Shown piece by piece: positions 39,718 to 50,739 of a DNA stretch of 64,000 bases. Every line of letters starts with the position of its first letter. Position 1 is the stretch's first letter. The notes under the pieces were generated by a model. That model saw only the letters and a list, made by a program, of their open reading frames with translations. It did no database searches and was not told where the DNA came from. Source of the DNA: Diplolepis rosae (taxonomy: Eukaryota > Arthropoda > Insecta > Hymenoptera > Diplolepididae); contig JAPYXD010000403.1 in assembly GCA_030998225.1 (NCBI GenBank), positions 310,001 to 374,000 of the forward strand. The letters run 5' to 3'. The position numbers were made by a program, and so were the translations under genes.

Positions 39718-42650
39718 GCGTGACTCAATTGCTCTTATTTTATTTTAAGATGAAGTGTGAATTGGAAATATCATGGGTATGGTCGGAAAATTTAGGAAGG
39801 ATTACGAATAAAATGAAGCTGGTGATTGAATCGCTTAAGTTAGCCTCTAGCTCATACTCTTGATCGACACTGCAACTTTATTTTGTTCTTCTTACAATGT
39901 GTGATGATTAGAAACATTTAGAAAAATTTTGAGATGCCGCAAGACAATAATTTTGAGTCCAACTGTCTTAGAAGTAACACGGTAGTTACTCAGTCTGAAT
40001 TTAAAAAGTGACATGTAGTTACTTGATCAAAAGAAAGCAATTGCATTCACTTCAAGAATAATAAAAAAAGTCACTCGGTAGCGCAGCTAAGGGGAATTTC
40101 GACAGGTAGGAAAAGCCCACCGCTGCAACCAACAGTTTGTTACGTACGGATGGTAGGTGTGGGAAATAAATTATTAAATATTATTAAGAAATAATCATTA
40201 TTTATTTAGAAGAAAAAGAGATGTGCGCGGAGGTCTTCCAAACTGTGGGAGACTGTCGTGTCCCCTTTTTTATTTTTAAGCGGGATCGCTTCCCGATGCT
40301 TCCCAGTTTTTACTCGCTACCAGGAAATGAGAATTTTCTAAAATGCCTGGATTTTATTTCGGTGACAAATATTTCTAACTTGCTGACTGGAAGGTTTCAC
40401 TTGATATTTATCGTAACAAAATATTTTCTGGAAATTTGTGCCGATACAGCTAAGCAATCGTTGTAACTGATTCTACCAGTTGGTAGGATAAGGGCTCGAG
40501 AAGAAGGTTGTCTTCGAGGTCACCCTTAATTTTCTGACCCAACTGGGCTTCGAGAACCTTGTGAGGCGTGACCATATCTAGTCACTCTTGTTCTTTTTTA
40601 TCTCACCGACGGCACGTGGTCACAAGCTTGCACACACGAATTTTTGACACTTCTGCCTTGTTAATTTTATAAAAATTAAAAGATGGATGGCTTCGAACCA
40701 GATAAGAAACAGTACTTTTAAATTGTTTCCTTTCTCTACTTTTAATCTTTTATAACCTTAATGCGGCTTCTCAAAAAATATCCCTTCGTCGTTTTGAGAG
40801 TCAGCGAAAAGGTGGTTTTTCGGAATTTTAGTTTTCAACGCCAGGCTGTGAACGCACGGTCAACACTCGCGGCTAACCAACCACAGACGCACTCAAAATA
40901 TTATTTTGGCGCGTAGCGCAATATTAAAAATATGACAAATATTTTTTAGCGCGACAACCCCGTGAACGGCTTTCGTCGGAGGAAAGATTTGAAAATTATT
41001 TACGTCCTTCCAGGTGTGCGTACTTTGATCGACCTTGTCAATTTTTGACAACACATTTGTTCCGGACTGCGGAAGGGCAAAAGCAAAGATCCGTGTTTCG
41101 CTTTCTAGAGTTCTTACCCGGAGTCAGAAGCTCGTTAGACTGCAATTTTGATTCTAATTTAATTTACCTCGTAAACTTACATCGATGTTATTTAGGTGGG
41201 GAATAATGATGACTTACGATTATTCCTAAGTGGCGTGATTTCTATGGGAAAGAAATTTGTGCTGACACTAGATTCGACAAACACTTGGTCGTTTTAAAAT
41301 TCCTCTCGTCTGTTTTCAGGTGAGAATTTTTGTTGACTTGGACATTTTAATAACTTATAAAAGTTACTACTCCAAAATTTTATAAGTCGTAGGTTGATAT
41401 CAGAATTTTAAGTCGACCTTTCGGATTTTTAATTTAGGATTTGATACCCTAACAACTTTTCACATGTTCAGAAAAATGTTGGTTCAAATTCTCTTGGCAA
41501 TATATCACTCACTGGCTAACGATATTTCGTGGTCCACGTTTTAAATTAATTTAGATTTACAGGAAGGGTATTCAGTGGATTCCAGGTAGGGGTAATAACG
41601 TAAAAACATAATTTGACATGTAACATCGATGCCAGTGATCGAGGTACTCAACGAATAGTTTTTAACGTGCATAGGAATCGCCAGAGTACGTGCGTACGGG
41701 CAGCGTAAGCTGCTTACGGCAGACGTAAGGTTATCACGGCGTCGCCGCAAGGGTTTTACGCGCGCTCACAGCCATTAAGTTTTGGCTCATGTACGTGAAA
41801 AAAAAAATTTATTTTGTAATCAATCTCTAACACGGTTTACTGCCGAAATCATTGCAAAAACTTTGCAAATTATTTTGCAAATTTTTTTTTTGTTGCGGAA
41901 AATCGTAATTTTTACATTTATTGTGAGCAAATGGTTGATTTTCGTTATTTGCAAGTCGGAATAGTGCTGCCAAAAATATATTTTCGTATTCTTGAATAAT
42001 TTTCGAATTTACTTAGGTTTTGCCCATTGAAAATTTAGTCCGTACAAAAAATTTCAGTTTTTTATAAAAGTGGTATACAAAAAGTGAAATTGATTTCCCT
42101 ACAAACTTACACTTATAAACGAAGGCAGTGATGATGACTAATCTATAATTAAAAAAAAAATTTATGCTTGGCAAATGTTCAGCCACTTATGGAGTATGAA
42201 GCGCTATGAAAGTACAATTAACCGTCTATATTTGTTAAAACTCGATGCTAGAAAAATATTTTTTGTAGTGTTATGTACGAGTTAGGTAGGGTAACCTTTT
42301 TTTTTGTGTGTAAATTAATCTCGCATGGAATTCATCCCATGCTATATTAAATCGCAACATGGAAGTAAGGTAAACCCACATCTCGTGTCGTCCGTAATCG
42401 GAGCGCCTAGGCAGCGCCACGACTCAGCACTTCTAGACTGGCTAGCTGTTCCGAGTTGAGAAGTGCATCTTTTTGAAATTCAAAGCATTACACCTTATGC
42501 TTATCACTGACCTCTGTAAAACTGTAACTTTTATGAGGGTGTGAGCACTGAATAGTTTTAATGCATGTGCAAATATAGATATATATGTATGCAGATGTAT
42601 ATAATATAGAATAATATAAGAAAGATCATACTTGTGCAACGAGATGTACG
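39718..42650. other. Non-coding, repeat-derived stretch
   Basis: No gene supported. TTAGCCTCTAGCTCATAC (about 39840) is a worn copy of the leader motif of the giant element. TGTTACGTACGG at about 40139 followed by GCGCGGAGGTCTTCC (about 40226) is another start of the dispersed family. Short frames (for example 40221-40466, 41541-41750) have no recognisable features. Confidence 0.5.
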
Positions 42651-43790
42651 TATGTGTGTGCATGGGTGGTCATGTCTGTATGCATGAATATACATATATT
42701 TGTGTACATGCGTACATATTAATATATATATACAAGCAAGGAAATAAATGTAAGTGTTAAACGAAAAGCACGTGCGAGAGCGTTGTTGACGCTCGATCGC
42801 TGTAATGCATGTCAGGTGTGATGGAACGAACGAATGGAAGAAGCGCGAAAGCAGGATAAAAATGCTCTGTAATTAATTGTCGCTATCCAAGCTATTACAA
42901 CGCGAATGAATCAATATCCTAGATGTAACCTAGGATATGCGCTATATGCTGCAATGTAAACGTGCCAGCAATCACCTATTGTAATGTTGGCATTAGACGC
43001 ATACACAATAATTTTTTTAAATAAGGGAAATTAATTTCGAGAGGAGAGAATGAAAGGGAGAGCGTGAGAGAACGAAAGCTAGCAGAGAGAGAGAGAGAGA
43101 GAGAGATATCCAGCACACGTACACCCATGCACTGTTTGCCGCCACAGCTTTCTGCCGTTTTCCTATTCCTTCTTTCGTTCGCCCATGCACATGCCCAATA
43201 TATCGGTCGCTTTTAGAAAATCTTGACGCGCACTACTCCGCATCGCGAGGCTACCATACATCTCATAATTGCATCTCCTCCTCATACATCTATCCTTGCT
43301 CAAATGCTTTAGCCAGCTGATCTCCCCCCACAAAAGCCATGTGCTTTTCTAACTAAAACCCAAAGCTCATCTTAATACTCAAATAATTATGTTAAAGCTT
43401 TAATTCAACTAAAGATTAGAAGCCTAGACTAATTAAATATATATATTTCGATTTACCCTGAAATATATTAGAAACTAAAATTGTTTCTACAATTTGATGA
43501 CCATGCATCAAAAACTAAAAATTGATGAGCACATTTTCTTTCTCACGATAGGTGTAGAAAGAGGGAAGAAATTACTGCCATCTGAAAATCAGCAAATGGC
43601 GCAATAACCACATCAATATTTGTGCAACTTATTGAATTTTCCCTGCCATTATTACCTCTGTCCAATCATTAACTCCTTAATCATCAAAAAACCCTACCAT
43701 GATCACCTCGCGATGAACTAGTAAAACGGATCAAGGCAAAATCAAATTCGCAGTCTTCTGAGTATCTTGACCGGATTCAGACCTCAGAAT
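42651..43790 (-). repeat. Inverted copy of the dispersed repeat
   Basis: Reverse complement of about 36740-37990. For example CATGCACATGCCC near 43184 mirrors GGGCATGTGCATG near 37226, and CTCACGATAGG near 43544 mirrors the segment near 36867. It includes an (AG)n run at 43082-43108. No coding content. Confidence 0.65.
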
Positions 43791-44119
43791 AATAAAGAAA
43801 ACATTCCCGGAAGTCAGGAGGAAGCTCTCTTTCTCTCATTCGTTACAGGAGTGGAAGTCGTAAGTTGAAGGATAAGTGTAAGTAGGGCATTGTCCCGCAA
43901 ATTTTTTAATTATAAATCCTTTTATAATAAATTATTTAAATTGGGAATTTCAAGCTTAAACTTTATTCTGGTGATTTGCTTGTATGTGGGTGTAGCCTCC
44001 GCAGTCAGAGGAGAGAGCAAACACGATCCCAGATTGAAAACAAGCTTTCAATTACACAGGCACACAAAACAAAAAAAAAGGTTCAGGCCCATTGACCAGA
44101 CCTAGTAGACAAAATATCT

Positions 44120-44399
44120 GTTTTAAATAAAAGTGGTATACAAAACTCAAAATTGGTTTTCCTACATGTAACGTACGAATAATCAAATTTAAAATATTAA
44201 ATTAAAACATCAAATTTGATTACTCGTTCGTAAATAATTATTTACTTTATTTATATTTATAGAAGATTTGGCAGTTTGGAGCCTAAACCGACCGAGCAAT
44301 TAAATTTGATGTTTTTATTTAATATTTTAAATTTGATTATTCGTACGTAACATGTAGGAAAAACAATTTTGAATTTTGTATACCACTTTTATTTAAAAC
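44120..44399. repeat. Palindrome with TGTTACGTACG-type ends
   Basis: Arms 44120-44230 and 44288-44399 are imperfect reverse complements (GTTTTAAATAAAAGTGG ... CCACTTTTATTTAAAAC) around a 57-bp spacer containing GGCAGTTTGGAGCCT. Each arm includes GTACGAATAATC or its inverse, i.e. the terminal sequence of the dispersed LTR-like family, so this may be two LTR ends joined head to head. Confidence 0.75.
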
Positions 44400-44803
44400 G
44401 GACATTTTTTTAATATACTTAGTTTTTTAACGGGCAAAACTTTATATAAAAATGTACTGTTATTATAAAATGTGCTTTCATAGTAAGATGTTGGAAGAAA
44501 GCGTATTTTGACGGTTTTTTCTACCCTCGTCCACACCTTGCAAAAATCTGAAAAAATTTAAAATGCGTCTTCTATTGGAAAAAACAACCCTGATTTAAAA
44601 AAAAAAATTCCTATGATTAGTTTAGCTGAAAAAAGAAGAAAACGAAAATGGTGAATTCCGCCATTACGCATTTAAAATGGCAGATAATGATCTGAAAATT
44701 TGGCGAATTAATCTCTTGCCCAACCCCTTCCATATGGTTGATGCGAAATTAGATTTGGTTTTGAGGCCGATTTCACATGGAAACCCGTCTATGCCCTTTG
44801 CTT

Positions 44804-45370
44804 ATACAAGGTGCGTTCCAAAATAAACGAGACTGAGCTAAAATAGAAACGACAGGAGCTTTGTTCTGATAAATTCGATTTTATTTATTCAAGATAGTCC
44901 CCTCCGGCCTCGATACATTGTTTTGCGCGATCCAAAAGCTTTTCGAAAGAGTGTTTCAGGTCATTGACCGGAATGTCCTACAGGATGTCGGTACAAGCGT
45001 TTTGGATGGCCTCTACGGACGCAAAACGTTTTCCTTTCATAGCTAAATGCAATTTTCCGAATAAGTAGAAGTCACAGGGAGCCATATCAGGCGAATACGG
45101 TGAGTGGTTGACAGATAAAATGTGATTTTTGGTCAAAAAATCAATGATGTGCGTTGAACGATGTGCCGGCGCATTATCGTGCAAAAGGCGCCATCTGCCA
45201 TTTTCACGGTATTGCGGCCTCACACGGCGAATTGCTCATTTTTTATAAATTCACGCACAATTTCAATATTACTTGGTGTAATTACGAAACTTTCCTGACC
45301 GGGATGTTCGTCATCCTTGATGTCTTCACGACTTTCTTTGAATCGTTTAAACCACTCATGGTCATTTTGA
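44804..45370 (-). pseudogene. Mariner transposase, internally deleted
   Basis: On the minus strand an N-terminal piece (FKRFKESREDIKDDEHPG near 45345-45290, the mariner HTH-linker signature) is joined after a deletion to the C-terminal catalytic part (44978-45223) with LLHDNAPAHRS, HSPYSPDMAPCDFYLFGKL and KGKRF. These are the second and third catalytic regions of a DD34D mariner transposase. The first Asp region is missing. The left end begins CAAGGTGCGTTCC at 44806 after a TA (44804-44805), fitting a mariner terminus. The other end merges into the GACCTT-rich repeats. Confidence 0.85.
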
Positions 45371-45856
45371 CCTCGAAGTTGACCTTCATGGCTTTTTCAA
45401 GGTCAACTTTGTTTTTTGAAATGGAAACCCCCTTGTTTTACATCTGCAATCGATAGATTGAAAAATTCTACGTTCAAGTGCGTACCCAAGTCATAGGTCA
45501 ATTGAAACCTTCAAGGTCAATTAGAGGTTATTTGAAATAAACAAAGTTTTCCAAGAGGTCAGTGCAATTCCTGAAGTATTTTTCAACGGGAAATTGAATG
45601 GTGACCTTCATTTTGACCTTGAAGTTGACCTTCGTGGCATTTTGAAGGTCAAATTTGTTTTTTTTTTTAAATGGAAACCCCCTTTTTTCACATCTGCAAT
45701 CGATAGAGCAAAAAATACTACGTTCAAGTACGTATCCAAGTCATAGGTCAATTGTAACGTTCAAGGTCAATTAGAGGTTATTTGAAATTAACAAAGTTGT
45801 CCAAGAGGTCAGTGTAATTCCTGAAGTAAATTTCAACGAGAAATTCATTGGTGAGC
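45345..45856 (+). repeat. GACCTT-rich tandem repeat arm, left
   Basis: Two tandem units of about 252 bp (for example TCAAGGTCAATTAGAGG at about 45511 and 45763), each with several AAGGTCA/TGACCTT words. The arm is inverted relative to 46927-47290, so the two arms flank the Tc1/mariner-type transposase relic. Confidence 0.75.
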
Positions 45857-46128
45857 TTTGTATTGATCTTGGTTACAGCGTTTTGTATATTGTAAAATCA
45901 TATGTATAGGAAATTTTTCATTAAAAGTTCCATGAGTTCTGGTGAGAGTTCTGTTCCTCCCCAAAGAGTTATATCGAAAAGTCCTATACCGTTTTTCGAT
46001 ACCTAAGTCAATACCTAAGGCGATACCATAAGTCATATACCGTTTTTCTATCTCCATACGAATATTACGAATCGAAAATAAATTTACGTATTACGAGTAC
46101 ATACTTACTATCTTTCGTTAAAAGGTTA

Positions 46129-46905
46129 TTATAGCGCAAGCTAAACTTTCGGAACGACAGAGGGTATCTGTAATCAAGGACCTTCGGAGAACTGGTCGGC
46201 CAAAATCTGCAGGATCTGAGGAGATACAGATGGACACAGCCCAAGCATTTGTTCAAAACCCACACCGTAGTTTACGTCGACCTAGTGATGAGCGTGACCT
46301 TGCTCCTGAGACAGTGCGAAATATTTTAAAAAGCATTAATTTCCATCCTTACAAAGTTCATCTGGTACAAGAGCTCAATGAAGACGATCCTGACCGTCGG
46401 ACGTCGGGTTGAATTTTGTGAAATTATGATGGACAGAATTGATAGAGATCCTCTTTTCTTGTACAATACAGTATTTTCAGATGAAGATACTTTCACTTTA
46501 AAAGGTGATGTTAACAGGCAAAATTGTAGATATTGGTCCGACACAAATCCTGATTGGATGTTGGAGAGTCACACACAATATCCACAAAGGATTAATGTTT
46601 GGGCCGGTATCTTGAATGATACATTGATAGGCCCTTTCTTCATCGATGGTAATCTCAATGCCCGTGCATATGAAGAGATTCTCAGAAACCAAATTGTACC
46701 TTAGACGAATTGCAGAATCGGATTCTGCAAGAGGCTACTTTGATTGATAGGGAGATGATTCGTAATGCCGTAACTCATTTTTACAATCGCATAGCTTTTT
46801 GTCAAGAAGCTCAAGGTTTTCAGTTCGAACATTTTTACTGAAACGTGAGAGGCAAGGGGACTCAAGCTAATCAAGCACCCCGAAGGAAACATAATTTACT
46901 ACACC
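46129..46905 (+). pseudogene. Tc1/mariner-superfamily transposase relic
   Basis: The first piece (about 46129-46400) is a helix-turn-helix region ending SINFHPYKVHLVQEL. After a frameshift near 46395 the catalytic piece follows (46378-46704 frame): FSDEDTFTLKGDVNRQNCRYW with the first Asp, then NVWAGILNDTLIGPFFIDG with the second region. After a stop at 46702-46704 the remainder (ending QGFQFEHF, about 46835) is readable. N-terminus and HTH match the ORF at 49776-50306, so the two are relatives. Dead copy. Confidence 0.8.
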
Positions 46906-46926
46906 CACGTCGTTCTTCCTGGGTAA

Positions 46927-47290
46927 TGCTAAACGTAAACGTAAATTTGACCTTCAAAAAGCCACGAAGGTCAACTTCAAGGTCAAAATGAAGGTCACCA
47001 TTGAATTCCCCGTTGAAAAATACTTCAGGAATTGCACTGACCTCTTGGAAAACTTTGTTAATTTCATATAACCTTTAACTGACCTTGAACGTTACAATTT
47101 ACCTATGACTTGGGTACGTGTATGAACGTAGAATTTTCCACTATATCGATTGCAGATGTAAAAAAAGGGGGTTTCCATTAAAAAAAACAAAGTTGACCTT
47201 CAAAAAGCCATGAAGGTCAACTTCAAAGTCAAAATAAAGGTTACCATTGAATTCCTCGTTGAAATTTACTTCAGGAATGACATTCAATTT
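46927..47290 (-). repeat. GACCTT-rich tandem repeat arm, right (inverted)
   Basis: Reverse-complement relative of 45345-45856, with one and a half units (period about 248 bp; GACCTTCAAAAAGCCA at about 46951 and 47199). Confidence 0.75.
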
Positions 47291-47756
47291 TTGAAAAATA
47301 TTTTACCTGAGGAAATATCCAGCCGTTATTATTTTAATTTTACATTTTTAATTTCTTAACATATTTAGGTCCTTGAACCGACCCCTCACCTTCCTTTGCT
47401 GAGCGTGCAAAAGTGCTTCAACTACTAAAAGATTGCATTTGTAGGCGCGAGTGAGTTTTGTGTAATTTATACCACAGAATTCATTGTAAAATATAAAAGG
47501 CAACAAAGTTTAAAATAATTATTTTGATAACATTTTCTTTTAGCATTATATTTTATAGACTATGAAATTTTAATTTTGACACGTATTAAAAAATTTGTAG
47601 TACAAGCAAAGTTGTATCTTAATATTTCATTAAGCTGAAATCTAAGACGGATCGGTATTTGCAGTATTGATGATGATCAATTCAATATTAGAATTTGCCA
47701 AAGTTGGGCTTGTATACATTTCTAATATTTATATTAGATAGGTTATATCATACAAT
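47291..47756. other. AT-rich spacer
   Basis: Nothing recognisable. Confidence 0.5.
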
Positions 47757-48128
47757 TTGATTTCTTTTATCGATATCGATAATGATATTTTTGAAGAGCC
47801 TAAAAATCAGAGAGTATTTCTAGAGAATAAAGTTTGTACGAAGGTGATTTTTAGTGAAAGTCGTCTCTACTGGGCCATGCAGGGGCGCGATTTGGTGTTA
47901 AGAGTTGGGGCCAAAAATCGATATAGACATCTTCAAAGAGCCCTAAAATCACACTATCACGGTATTTTAATTTTAATTTTAATAACCATCGTGTCTCAAG
48001 GCACGTACCAGATGCGAGTATGGGCTGGAATATGGATATATGTGGACGACGGCGCAAACCTGTTTTCGACATTAGGCAAGTTCCAATTGAGATTAGGGAT
48101 TACTAATTTGATGAATAGAGTTCTGTAG
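47757..48128 (+). pseudogene. Possible Tc1-like transposase fragment (123 codons)
   Basis: TKVIFSESRLYWAMQGRDLVLRV resembles the FSDESxF...GR.xVwR region around the first catalytic Asp of Tc1-like transposases, here with the Asp lost (FSES), followed by NRYRHLQ and later RVWAGIW. It ends shortly after with no third region. It has no intact ends. Confidence 0.45.
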
Positions 48129-49659
48129 ACCCACCCTATGGTTTAAAGAAAATGGCTGACCTCTACAAGTTTTCGGGGCTTATTGCTGTAGAGTGACCTT
48201 TAGACGAGGTATCTTGGTGGATTGGACGGCGAGTGAGTGTCAATTTGCCTTTAGCCACGCTACCGTCGTAGACAAGGATTGGATTTTTCGGCGGGACTAC
48301 TGCTGGAACGCTACCGCGAGTCACTTTGCTATCTAGATGTTGCGAGGGGAGAACCTCGAACTATCTGTGTGCTCTTCTGCCAATGTAAGATTTGACGCAT
48401 TGTTGTAGGATAATTAGATACAAATTTTGACTGTATATATTTATTGTTTTCAAGAGTAATCACTTGGTCCTAGCACGAGGTACCAGAATTGGGTGTGGCA
48501 GATTCTCGTGTGAGAGAAAGCCACGTCACAATGTAATTCATATCCTGCAGAGATTTAAGTTATTTGAAATAGGAGGAAAAAAACATTGGTGATTTTGACC
48601 CGTTTTTAATGAGGCAAAAAAAGTAGCTTAGAGTTACCATGGTAAGCATAAGTCTGGTTACCAAACATTGAATACCAAAATAAGTCCAACTTTGCACCCC
48701 TCATTAAAATCTTGGTTCTCGACTTCAATTCGCATCTCGGATATATCTTTTGCAAATTAATAGGAAAACAGACAGAACGTAAAGAAGATAATAACAATAA
48801 CAAGTAAAGTGTAGTGTACTTAACGTATGTCAGTTTTTGTTACGAAAATAATTAAATTGTTCATGAACATAGGGTGAGTGTTTCACCCAGATATCAATGG
48901 ATACGTTGCAAAAATTCATGCAAGTAACGAAGGGCTATGTTAGTTATATTATTGAAAAGCAGTTTAACATTGGTTCTAATTAATTTCAGTGAACGAAGAG
49001 GACTGCAAGAATGTCAATTGGAAGTAGTGAGAGATTGTATACCATTTACAATGTATACAAGTAAGTCTTTCAAAACTCTACTAGACAATGTGTGGTCATC
49101 TATTTTTTGCGAAAGTAAGCATAATATGTAATTATGAAGTCACATTTTTGTATCTGATTTAATTTTATTAATATCATGAAAAAATTTGTTTTTCATATGT
49201 ACATTTTTTTCCTCCTCTAATATTACCTAATAATTAAGATTCATCAAACACCGAACAAATTTTAACTAATAAATATGTTACGTACCAATAAACAATGTTT
49301 TCATAAAATGTTTTTCAACCAATTTCAAGACAAATAGGACGTTGAAGCAACCACACTGCTATGTAACTGATAATTGCTTGTTTATTAAGAAGAGTCGTTT
49401 TCTTTCTTCTGCCAAACCTGTGCAGAATAGCTGTTACTGGCTTATTAGAGTTTAGCACGTTTTAATATATGTATAAAACATTTATGCTGAAATAAATTCC
49501 ATTTGTTGGTTCCTAAGAATCATAAGATACTTTAAAAAGATAAACTCTCTCACCCGATCAGAGATAAGTGGCATCAGCGGAGTGGTCTTCTTAAGGTGCA
49601 CAATTCACGGGCCCTTCCAGTGGACACGCGAGTCTATTTGATCATTTTTGTATCTTAAG
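48129..49659. other. Non-coding stretch
   Basis: No gene supported. Short frames only. GCATCAGCG near 49573 followed by GGTGCACAATTCACGGGC is weakly similar to 55338-55375, perhaps a shared decayed repeat. Confidence 0.45.
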
Positions 49660-49661
49660 TA

Positions 49662-50418
49662 AAGGGTTTCCCAATAAGGGTGATATGTTTTGAAATTGAA
49701 AAAAAACACTGAATATTCATTCGGAATTGATCGAAATCTTTTTTATTATATTGGATATTCTATGCCATTTATGATTTAAACAATATATCGGCCAAATGTC
49801 CCCCGAGACTTGAGCCAAAAATGCGCCTCATCAGAAAAGATGATTTTTTGATGAAAATTGGGATCATTTTCAATTGATTCCAGAGCCCAATCCGCGAACT
49901 CCCGACGCAAACGATGGTCATTAGGCTTCAGTTCTTGGGCCAGAATCATCTTATAGGGATGCAGGCCAAGATCCAATCGCAAAATACGCCAGGTAGTCAT
50001 CCTGGACAGGCCCAATTCCTGAGATCGGCGTGGCACGGACAATTCACGGTTTTCCTCGATACTGGCCTGTACGGCGGCTATATTCTGTGTAGAACGTGCG
50101 GTACGCATACGATTTTTAGGCTTAGTATCCAATAGAGTAAATTCACTCTCCAACTTATCGATTATTCGACGAATTGAGAGCGCGGATAGAGCAGAATGAC
50201 GACCATATTTTGCACGATATGCTCTTTGAACACCGACAAAACTTCTCGAATTTTGATAAAATAATTGGACAATTTCCAAACGTTGTGGAAGCGTGAAACT
50301 ACTCATGATTAAATGGCAAACCTTACTGATGACAACTGACAGCAGACGTCAAAAATTTCAGTTCAAATGAGCCCGATAGGGACATTCAAAATCATATCAC
50401 CCCTATTGGGAAACCCTT
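49662..50418 (-). mobile_element. Internally deleted Tc1/mariner-type element with intact termini
   Basis: Ends AAGGGTTTCCCAATAAGGG (49662 on) and its inverse CCCCTATTGGGAAACCCTT (to 50418) are near-perfect terminal inverted repeats extending about 33 bp, each flanked by the TA target site (49660-49661 and 50419-50420). The 757-bp element holds only the N-terminal half of a transposase gene. Confidence 0.9.
49776..50306 (-). pseudogene. Truncated Tc1/mariner transposase (176 aa)
   Basis: Start ATG 50306 (MSSFTLPQRLEIVQLFYQN), a typical first HTH. Residues 1-120 contain two helix-turn-helix units (SVPRRSQELGLSRMTTWRIL is the second). The catalytic domain begins at about 150, with the first Asp in IIFSDEAHFWL; the frame then ends after SRGTFGRYIV where about half the protein is deleted. 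The DNA-binding part is complete, so the product could bind the termini without catalysing transposition. It is the same subgroup as the relic at 46.1-46.9 kb. Confidence 0.85.
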
Positions 50419-50739
50419 TATAATGAAATGCATATCTTTCAGAAATTTGAAAAAAATTTGGAGAGATGCTGCCCCTAGCGGTAGAGCTGTTGCGTTTAAC
50501 GGAAGAGACATAATTTTAAGAAATTAAACAAATTCTTCGAATGATATATAATAATTAACGACGAATTCAGCAATATCAAATAAATCGAATTATCCATTGA
50601 AAAGTATAGTCAAATCTCAGTTCATTAGACTCGTGGCAGCATTCCGTCCTGTGGGTCAGCAGATCTCCCGCAATTGTCATCGCTTTTCGGTTCCATCTAA
50701 CTCCGCGCATGCGTATGGCATCATGCGGAAATGGAATTT

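Noticed and set aside
43890..44105. 71-codon frame with a hydrophobic middle (signal-peptide-like)
   Set aside because: Isolated in repeat-derived DNA without homologous copies or neighbouring gene structure. A chance frame is more likely.
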